A stretch of DNA of 44,515 bases, taken from positions 1 to 44,515 of IMG/VR virus record IMGVR_UViG_3300048026_000781; one strand, given 5' to 3'. Positions 1 to 11,700 of the stretch are shown one piece after another. Source of the DNA: a virus. The notes beneath the pieces were generated by a model. That model worked only from the letters and a program-made list of their open reading frames with translations, did no database searches and had not been told where the DNA came from. The position numbers were made by a program, and so were the translations under genes. The first letter of the stretch is position 1; every line of letters begins with the position of its first letter.

Positions 1-2720
1 TCAATACCATCAGTTGTTTGTGGTTTTTGTTCCGTTGTTGCTACTGAAGGAATGTAGTAGTAGAAAGTTCCGGCTTGCACACTTCTTTCATTTCCACCAT
101 AAACTAAATCAGTTCTAACTGCATCTATAATGTATCCTAAATCTCTACTACAACTTGCTTCATTATATTCAAACTCACTCCAAGATGAACTTAGGAATGC
201 GATTGTTTCTTTTTGGATAAATTCTTTGTTTCCAATTAACAAATCAGCTCCAACTAATACCGATGAAGATGGTTGTACAAATGTTTCGTTTTTAATTACT
301 TTAGTTGATAACTTACCAGCATATCTAATTCCATCAACAGTTGGGTCTAACTGAGCCGTTGTTGAAGGAACTCCCTTTTCGGTTGCCGATGATGGGAATA
401 GGTAGTAGAATGAACCAGCATTTACACTTCTTTCATTTCCACCATAATATAAATCAGTTGCTGCTGCATCTATTAGATATCCAACATCTCTTTTACACTT
501 ATCTTCGTTATAATAAACACCACTCCAAGAAGAAGATACATAAGCAATTACTTCATTTTGAATAAATTCTTTATTATCTCTTAATAAGTTCCAAGATGAT
601 GATACTTCATTTGAAGCTGTTACAAATTGTGTGTTCTGAATTAATTTTTGTGAAATCCCACTTGCATACTTAATACCATCTAATGTTGGGTATAATTGTG
701 CATCCACAGTTGGAGATTCTACTCCAGCAACAGTTGCTGAAGATGGGTATTTGTAATAGAATTCACCAGCGGTTCTACTTCTTTCATTTCCACCATATAA
801 GAAGTCAGTTACAACTGCATCTATTATATATCCAGTATCTCTACTACAACTAGCTTCGTTATATTCAAACCCACTCCAAGAAGAGGATATGTATGAAATT
901 ACTTCAGTTTGTATAAACTCTCTATTTTCTAATATAGTTTTGTTACCAGCTATCCTTTCAACTGAAGGTGAAGTTAGTATTTCATTTACAATTATCTTCT
1001 CTGCCAAATCACCAGCATATTCTATACCAGTTGTTGTAGGTTCTAATTCTGATGTAGTAGCGTTTGATGGATATCTATAATAGAAATCTCCAGCATTTAC
1101 ACTTCTTTCATTTCCACCATAAATAATATCAGTAGAAACAGCATCTATAATATGACCTACATCTCTTTTACAAGTTTCCTCATTGTATCCGAATGTACTC
1201 CAAGATGAAGATATGTAAGCAATTGATTCTGATTGAATGAATTCTCTATTACTTCTTAATAATTCCCAAGATGAAGAAGCTTCATTAGATGGATAATTTA
1301 AAGTTACACTTTGTACAATTTTATTAGCTAATCTACCAGCATATCTAATTCCATCAAGTGTTTGGTTCAATTGTGAACCTTGTGCTTGCGATGGGAAATC
1401 ATAGTAGAACTTACCATTAAATACCGATGATGATATTGAACCAAATAATAAATCTTCAGCAGCACCACTTACAATATGTCCTACATCTCTACTACAACTA
1501 GCTTCATTATAATCAAATCCGTTCCAAGACGAAGATATATATGCTATTGTTTCAGATTGTATAAATGGTATATTCGATTTTAATAATGAATATGCTTCTA
1601 ATGTATCAGAATCATTAATTGATGCCGTATATTCAGAAGTTGTTGGTAAAGAACCAGTTCCATCTTGAACGATTCCCATAACAATTCCAAATGATGAACT
1701 TATAGCGTTTAATACCGATACCTCAGTTGTTCCAGTTCCTAATGTTTGATTTGCTGGAGTTACTTTTATATTATTTTCAACATTTTCAGTTAATGTTGGT
1801 ATTGTTAATGTATTTTTTAATACAATTTCTTCAACTAAATCAGATGCGTAAACAATTGCATCGATAGTTTCACCTAATTGAACATTAGTTGCTTTAGATG
1901 GGAATCTATAATAGAATTCCCCAGCAGTTAATGCTCTTTGGTTACCACCATATCTTAAATCAGTTGCAACTGCATCTACTATGAATCCAGTATCTCTACT
2001 ACAACTAACTTCATTGTATTGTAAGTTTGGATATTTAGCGTTTACAAATGCAACAGTTTCGGATTGGATAAATTCTCTATTTAACCTAATCGAATCATAT
2101 ACATAATCAACTTCATTTGATTGTGTAATAAATACACTACCATCTACTAATTCGGTTACCAACCCTTTTACATAATTTATAGCAGTTACGGTTGGGTCTT
2201 TTTGTTGTGATACAGATGGTACACCACCTACGATTGCTGCAGATGGATAATCATAGTAGTATCTTCCGGCGATAGAACTTCTTTCAGTACCACCATATAA
2301 TAAATCAGTTGCAACAGCATCAATGATATACCCAACATCTCGTTTACAAGTTAATTCTGGGTATTCAAAATCACTCCAAGAAGATGATACGAATTCTATT
2401 GTTTCGTTTTGTATAAATTCTCTATTTTCTATCAATAAGTTATAAGATGAAGATACCTCAGCAGATGCAGTTGTATATTCATAATTTCTTACAATGTTTT
2501 GTACTAAGTTACCAGCGTATTTAATAGCAGTTACAGTTTGTTCTAATTGTGAACCAGTTGCATCCGATGGGTATTCATAATAGAACTTAGTATTTACAAC
2601 TGATGCTGAATTTGAATTCCAAATTAAATCTTCAACTGCTCCACTAACAATTAAACCAACATCTCTTCTACACTTTTCTTCATCATATACAAACGTACTC
2701 CAAGAAGAACTCATAAATAA
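1..2720 (-). repeat. Tandem protein-coding repeat array A (8 units)
   Basis: Units of about 325-345 bp recur with the GGNERS-type signature at about 94, 432, 780, 1108, 1436, 1936, 2280 and 2605. The copies at 1436 and 2605 are divergent and lack GGNERS. The step from 1436 to 1936 is longer, with about 170 bp of extra sequence. The array continues past the left edge of the window. Confidence 0.85.
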
Positions 2721-5700
2721 TATAGTTTCTTCTTTGATAAAATCAATATTTTCTTTTACTAAGTTGTAAGCTAATACAGTCTTAGGTGCATCCACATTTG
2801 TAGTGTAATCACTAATAGTTGGTAATGAACCTGTTCCGTTTGTTAAACCATTTATAACTAATCCAAATGATGATGATAATATTTTTGATTGTATCTTATC
2901 TGCTCCACTAGCTGATACATATTGTTCCACATTTCCAACTTTTATTAAGTTATCAATGTTTACATTATTATCAATAATAGTTGGTATTACACCCACTCCA
3001 TTAGTTACTATATTTTCAATTAAACCAGCTCTTTCGTTTACTATTGAAGTTTCAATAGATGAACCAGTAATTGAAGATGTGTATTGATTAGTAGATGTTA
3101 CTTTAATATTTGAATTAACATTACTTACTAATGTTGGTAATGAACCTGTACCATTTGTTATTATATCATTTATTTGTGTAAATGAATCAGTTACAATTTG
3201 TAATTCATCATCGATAGTATATGTACCACTTGCAGTTACATAAGTAGATGTTGTTAAATTCTGAGGAGTATCTAATTCAGATGTTTGGAAATTCTTAGCA
3301 ATAGAAAATGGAATATTTTCAGAACCTAATCTGATAATATCATTTATCATATTAATACTTGCTGATATAATTCCTACCTCAGTTTCACTTGCTGATGTAT
3401 CTAATGTAATTTGAGTTGCATTTGTTACCTTAGTTAAAGAATCTATATTTCTAACTTCATATGGTAACGTACTTACCGAATTTCCATCAGTTCTTTTGAA
3501 CGTATGATTTGATTGTGGTAAGTGTTTTAATGCTCCATTTGATGCGGATACAAATGTGTGTAATGATTGAGGTTCATGCTTAATAGCATCAGTTGATGAT
3601 GATACAAATGTATGTATCGAACCAGATGCACTACCAGCATCACCCACATTAATTGTAAATGTTCCAGTTTGTCTTTCTAAACCATTTGATACAGCCGATA
3701 CGAATGTATGTGGTGTATCATATGATGATGTACCAATATTAATTTCAAAAGTATCAGTAGTTACATTTGATATTTCTAACCATCTTCCAGATGGGTAATC
3801 TACACCAGCTCTTGGATATGATTTACCTACAATATTTCCATCCAATAAACAACTAAATGTTAATGAATTATCAGATAGTTTAATATAATCCCCATTACTA
3901 AATCCATGCCCAGTAATTGTTAAACTAACTAATCCACTTGATGGTATGTATGTTGAGAATGATACCGTATGTTGTGTTGTTCCAACTGAAGTAATTGGAA
4001 TAGATTTTCCAGCATAAGGGTCTGAACCTAATCTTGGGTATGAGTGTGTTGTACTATTACCATCCATATCACAAGTAAATGCTAATGAGGTATTTTCTAA
4101 TACTACACTTCTTCCAACTCCCAATCCATGCTGTCCAACAGTTACAACCATATCACCAGTTAATCCATTGTAATTAGCATCAGTTGGTGTAAAGTATTTG
4201 TTTGGACCCGATGCTCCTACATTAAATGTTAACGTAGTATCAGTTACAGAAGTAATTGGAATAGAACGAACTGCAAATGGGTCAATACCTACTCTAGGAT
4301 AAGATTTAGTAGAATCATTATTATCCATATCACAAGTGAAAGCAAATGATTCAGGTTCCATAACAATACCCTCACCCACACTTAAACTATGAGCTCCAAC
4401 ATTTACAACGAAATCTCCAGTTGCAGGGTCATACGCAGCAGTAGTTGGATTAAAGTTTATATTAGGACCTGATTTACCAACGTTTACACTTATAGTATCC
4501 GATGTTACTGATTGGATACCTAATCTACTATTGTAAGCAGGTTGCCCAGCTGCTGGTAATTTGTGTTCACTTCTATTTCCATCCATATCACAAGTGAATA
4601 CGAATGATTCAGGTTTTAAATATAAACCATTTGATGTAGTTAATGTATGATTTGGAATAGTCATTACAAACTCACCATCAGCAGGATTATATGTTGCTGA
4701 TGTTGGTGTAAATGTTTTTATACCATCATTTATAATACCACCAACCATTTCAAATGAAGAACTAATTTCAGTTATATTACTTCCACTAATTGAAAGTGAA
4801 CCAGTATATTGTTCATTATTATTAAACTTAATAGTATTATTTGTATTAGATATTATTGAAGGAACACCTAATTGAATATTAGTTATCAGCTTATTAACTA
4901 ATACTTTAGCATATTCAATAGCAGTAGTTGTTTCAGTTAATTCTAAAGAAGTTGTTTGAGATGGGTATCTATAATAGTAATCACCAGCTACAATACTTCT
5001 CTCATTACCACCCCATAATAAATCAGTTGCTACTGCATCTATAATATATCCAGTATCTCTTCTACACTTAACTCTATCATAAGTAAAGTATGGATACAAT
5101 TGGTCTATAAATTCAGTTACGTTATGTTGTACTAATTTTTTATTATCTAATATAGTATTATAAGCAGATATCTTTTCAGAACTAGCATTAACTAATAATG
5201 TGTTTTGTACAATTTTGTTAGCTAAACCAGCTGCATGTAATATACCTGTTATTGTTTGGTCTGATTGTGTTGTAGTTGCTTCTGATGGGTATAGATAGTA
5301 GAATTCTCCAGCTACTACACTTCGTTGATTACCACCATATAGAACATCAGTTGCTACTGCATCTATAACATAACCAACATCTCGTTTACATTTAATATCA
5401 TCATATTCAAAATCACTCCAAGAAGAACTCATAAATGAAATTACTTCGTTTTGGATTAAATTTTTGTTATCGAATAATAAACTATGAGCAGTTTGTCTTT
5501 CTATCGAAGCACTTACTAATGTTATATTGTTTATTAATTTATTTGTTAATCGTTGAGCGTATTCGATACCATCAACAGTCTGAGTTAATTGTGAACCAGT
5601 TGCATCTGATGGGTATAAGTAATAAAACTCACCTGCATTAACACTTCTTTCATTACCACCATAAACGAAATCAGTTACAACTGCATCTATGATATATCCA

Positions 5701-8700
5701 GTATCTCTTCTACACTTAGCTTCATTATATTCAAATGTACTCCAAGAAGATGAAAGGAATTGAATTGTTTCCTCTTGAATCAAACTTCTATTTTGAGTAA
5801 CCAATTCAGCAACTTGAAGTGTTTGCAATGATGGTAACGATAATACATTACTTTGTATTATTTCATTAGATAATCTTCTAGCATAATCAATAGCATCAAC
5901 AGTTTGATTTAATTGTGAACCAGTTGCAGATGATGGATTACTATAATAGAAAGATGCCGCTTGTACTGCTCTTTCGTTACCACCATATAATACATCAGTT
6001 GCTGCTGCATCTACGATATGTCCTATATCTCGTCTACATAAACCTTCCGAATAACTGAAATCACTCCAAGAAGATGAAATGTATTCAATAGTTTCATTTT
6101 GGATAAGTAATTTATTATCCAATAATAGGTTATGGGTTGTAGTTGCTTCAGACGAAGCGTTTACAAATTCTATATTCTGAATTAATTTTTGTGTAAGTTT
6201 GCTAGCATACTCAACACCATCCAATGTTTGATTTAATTGAGATGTTTCAGCTTGAGATGGATACTCTAAATAGAATTTACCATTAACTACTGATGCTGAT
6301 GTTGTGTTCCATATTAAATCCTCAGCTGCACCAGATATAATTAAACCAATATCTCTAGCACATTTATCTTCATCATATGAAGCAGTACTCCAAGAAGATG
6401 ATAGATAAGCAAGAGTTTCACTCTGAATGAATGGTATATTATTTCTAATAATTTCATATGCAGCTATTGTTGATTCATCAGTTGATGCTCCACTAGCAGT
6501 ATTATATGTAGTAGCCGTATAAGAACCAGATATACCACTTTTTACAATATCATAAACAATAGATACTGATGATGATATAAATTCAATATTTTCCAATGTA
6601 CCACTTACCGAAGATGAAATGTATTGAGATACATCCGTTACCTTTATAGTATTTTCTACATTTGAAATTTCATTAGGTAAACTACTTACTGAATTTTCAG
6701 TAGTTCTAACAAATGTATGATTTGATTGAGGTAAATGTTTTACTGCCCCATTCGATGCTGATACAAATGTATGAATTGATTGAGGTAGATGTTTTACTGC
6801 TTCATTAGAAGATGATACAAATGTATGGATTGAACCAGAAGCACTCCCAGCATCACCTACATTAATTGTAAACGTACCATCTTGTCTTTCTAATCCATCA
6901 GTTGTAGCTGATACGAAAGTATGAGCTGCTGTATATGGAGAAGAACCAATATTAATATCAAATGTGTTTGTAGTTACATTAGAAATTTCTAACCATCTAC
7001 CTGATGGATAATCTATTCCAGTTCTTGGATAACTCTTTTGAGTTGTATTACCATCTAATACACAAGTGTATGTTAGTGAATTATCAGAAAGTTTAATGTA
7101 ATCACCATTATCAAAATTATGATTAGGGATTGTTATAGTAACATCCCCATTTGATGCGTTATAAGGTGCATCGGTTACAGTATGTGATGTTGTACCAACT
7201 GAAGTAATTACTATTGATTGTTCTGCATAAGGGTCTGAACCACTTCTTGGGTAAGAATGAGTAGTTGCGTTACCATCCATATCACAAGTAAATGCGATAG
7301 ATTCATTTTCTAATACTACACTTCTTCCAACACCTAAACCAAATGATTCAGAAACAGTTAAAATCATATCTCCAGTCAATGCGTTGTAATCAGCATTTGT
7401 TGGAGTAAAGTATTTGTTAGGACCCGATGCTCCTACATTAACCGTCATTGTTGTATCGGTTATTGAAGTAATCTTCATTGAACGACCAGCATAAGGGTCT
7501 ATACCCAATCGAGGGTAAGATTTAACTGATTGGTCATTATCCATATCACAAGTGAATGCGAATGATTCTACATCCATTATAATTCCCTCACCTACACTTA
7601 AACTATGACTTTCAACAGTCATTACGAAATCACCAGTTGATGGGTCATACGAAGCAGTGGTTGGTGTAAATTCTACATTTGGACCGGATTTACCAACGTT
7701 AACACTTATGGTATTATCAGTTACCGAAGTTATCGGTAATTTATTAGTATAAGCAATTTGTCCAATTGATGGTAAATTGTGTTCGGTTTTGTTATTATCC
7801 ATATCACAAGTAAATGTGAATGATTCCGGTCTTAGGTAAATACTATCAGAAACACTATAATTGTGATTTGGGATAGTCATTACGAATTCACCATCAGCAG
7901 GATTGTATGTTGCGGTAGTTGGTGTATAACCAATACCATTTTCTAAAACATCAATAACAATTTCATAAGATGAACTTACACTATTTAGTTCATATTGGGA
8001 TGGTATTATTGAAGATGTAATTTGTGATGTATTTGTTACTTTTATTGAACCAGATGTATTTTCAACAATAGTTGGTAAATTATCTACTCCATTTTTTAAT
8101 ATATCAATTGTAGTTGCAAATGAAGAACTAATTTCAGTTGATTCAATTAAAGAAGCAGTGTATGATAAGTTATATTGTTCTATATCAGATACTTTAATTG
8201 CTTCTGAATTATTAGTTACCACTTCAATTGAACCAATTGATGGTACTTCAACATATCGTTGAGTATCTGATAATGGTAATTCATCTACAATATTAATTAC
8301 ACCACTAGCATTTACATCATTTCCGTTTACATAGAATAATCTATCAGGTGCATCAAATGGAACTATAAATGTTATTGTACCAAAAGTTGAACCATTATTA
8401 GTGATACCCTCATTGTATCTGAATTTTGTATCAGTACTTCTATTAGTTGATATAATAAATGGCTGAGTTTCAATTGATATTGCGTTTACAATATTTAATG
8501 AATTTATTGAGAATGTATATAAATCTCCTCTTTTTAATGTAAGAGTTGGGTCTTTAATACTATCATCAAAGGAACCAGTATCCTCACCTAAAATTTTACC
8601 ATCTACATCATCAAACTTTTGAGTTTGTTTTTTGTTTATACTAAAACTACCATCGTATAATGATACTACTTCAAAGTAAGTAGATGCATCCGATAAACCA

Positions 8701-11700
8701 CTTATATCCAAACTACCGCTAATACCATACTTTATAATATTAGATACAGTTGAAAATGAAGATGATATCTTAGTTACACTTGTTAAGTCAGTTGATATCG
8801 ATGATGTTATTTGTACATCAGTACCAAACTTAATACCTTCTTCAGTATTTTTTACTAAAGTTATATCAGATGGTATAGTAGTACCAATTGTAGTTTTTAC
8901 TAAATTATCTCCGTATGAATTTTTAGGAATTCCTACTGTTGAAATTGGATTACCTTTAGAATCGGTTCCAATAGTTTCTTCAGTTTCTATCGAACTACCA
9001 CTTTCAATTATTTTTATTACAGTATCAAAACTTGATGTTATTAAATTTGTAGTAGAAGATGTTGCAACTTCTAAAGAATCTTTTTGAGAAATACCACTAA
9101 CATTTAATGGATTTTCTAAGTTCCAAATATACTCATCAGTATTACCAGCAATAGAACTAATTACAGAATCAGTACCATATCTAATAATATCTTCGATTAC
9201 ACCAAATGATTGAGAAACAATTTTAACTTCAGAATCAGTTGCAGATATAGAACTTGTTGTTGGTGTAAATGTAGTTGTTCTAATATTACCATCAACGTTA
9301 AGTATCACTTGTGGGGTTTCCAATACAATGGATTGAACTATTGCTTTAGTAAACTCTTTAGTATATCTAATAGCTTCTAATGTTTCTTCTAACTGAGTAG
9401 TATTAGCTATCGATGGATATAAGAAATAATATAATCCTGCTAACTCACTTCGTTCATTACCACCATATAATAAATCAGTTGCTATGTTATCAATAATATA
9501 CCCAGTATCCCTCTTACACTTAACTCTATCATATGAAAAGTTTGGATACTCAGTATCGATATAAGTTACCGTTTCATTTTGTATTAATGAACGATTTTCT
9601 TTTATTAGGTTAATAGCTGCAATTATAGAACCAGATGGAGCTACAAATGTTTCATTGTTGGTTAATTTTTCAGTAATACGTTTTGCATACTTAATACCAT
9701 CTAAAGTTTGTTGTAGTTGACCTGTTGTTCTATCATCTACAATTGCTAAAGATGGGTATTGATGATAAAATTCACCAGCAATAACACTTCGTTCATTTCC
9801 ACCATAATTAATATCAGTTGCAACCGCATCTAATATATATCCGATATCTCGTTTACACTTTTCTTCGTTATACTCAAATTCACTCCAAGATGAAGAAAGA
9901 TATGCAATCGTTTCATTTCTAACAAAATCTTTGTTTTGATATATAACATCATATGCATTATCCAAGTCACTAGGAGCCTCTGAAAACACCTTACCATCTA
10001 ATATATTAATTGCCAACTCACTAGCATATTTAACACCAGTTAATGTTGGGTCTTTTTCGGTTGTTGTTGCGTTTGAAGGGAATTGGTAATAGAATACTCC
10101 ACTACGAATTGATTCTTCATTTCCACCAAATAATAAATCATGTGCTGATGATGAGATTATAAAACCTACATCTCTTTTACAAGTCTCTTGATTATATGGA
10201 TGTTCACTCCAAGAAGAACTTAAATATGCAATTGTTTCATCTTGAATGAATGGTATATTTTCAATTAATAATGTATATGCGTTTTGAACATCAACAGATG
10301 GATTTTCAATCGAACTACTAAAAATAGTAGATGGAAGTGAACCAGTTCCGTTAGCTAAAATATCATATACAAGTGAAAATGATGAACTTACTGATTGAAT
10401 TGTTTTCAATGAAGATGTTACATCAGTTTCATATGGTATTGTATCAGTAAATACATAACCCAATTCAGTACTACTACTAACATCCGGAGAAAAGGTTAAA
10501 CCATTTTCTATGATACTAATTACAGTATCAAAATTCTCTTTTATTTTGTCATTAGTATCAGATTGTACTGCGAATGTTTTATATTGTACAGTATCGGTAG
10601 TTTTTATAGATGCGGAAACATTATCAATTTGTACATATGATGATGTTGCTACATTACCTCTATCTATAATATCTAATGTGATATCAAAGTTTGTATCAAT
10701 AGTAGATACATCTGATGATGATGCTGTTGATACATTTGTGTATTGAGCTTCACCACTTATATTATATAATGATTCAGGACCATACCCACCTTTACCACTT
10801 TTAGCAAGTAGTTTAGGTACATTTGTAATGCCATCCTCAACAATAGAACTTACTAATCTAAAATCAGATTTAACTCTATCAGCTACATCGGTAGTTGAAT
10901 CTTCGGATACAAAATATTGAGGTACATCAATTAAATCGGTTAATCTTCGTCCTTCGAATGTAGTTGGAACTAAATCAGGTATAGATGTTAATCCGTTTTT
11001 AATAGTATCAATAATAATTGAGTAATTATCTTGAACGTTAAAAAATGCGTTAGCATTACCACCACTACCAGTAATAAATCTAGAACCACTAGCATACATA
11101 CCAAAATCACCAAACGATGTGTTTGAGTTTAGAAGTACTGCTTGTCCACCATCTACAACTTTTACCGAATATGCTGAGAAGTTTGTGAAGAAAGATACTA
11201 ACTGAATAAATCCCCTACCTACAACTTGACATCCAACACCATTAGGTGCAATCTGAGTATATGCATCCAATACCATTGAAGCAAGAGGTGAATCAGGATG
11301 TATTCTATTTCCATCAACGTTCAATCCACCACCACCAGCAGGAATATCTTCATATGCTTCTAAGAATGAGTTCTCTTGATTAGATATCATAGAACAATTC
11401 TGAACATATGGGGATGTTGTAATAAATGCGTTAGGAGCAAATGCAACAGCGAATCCTTTTTCAGATACATCAACTGATGGGAATACTCTTAAATTTCCAA
11501 AAGTCATTTCAGATAAGTAGTTACCACTATTTACCCAAAATAAATCTTCGTTTTCATTTTTAGCTAATACCTTAGTTACCCTTAAACCACTTCCCCAAAC
11601 AGTTGTGTTTTTTGGAAGTTCAATTGGATTATCTTCTAAGTATGTACCAGTATCAACCTTAATAGCAAAACCAGTAAATAAAGAACCAGTTGGTAAACCA

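Noticed and set aside
1-2720. Regular spacing suggestive of a CRISPR array
   Set aside because: Units are about 325 bp, imperfect and protein-coding with conserved residues; there are no short repeats with unique spacers.
130-10746. Plus-strand open frames of 60-80 codons across the giant gene
   Set aside because: They are the antisense of a continuous repetitive minus-strand frame, lack recognisable domains, and recur only because the repeats recur.
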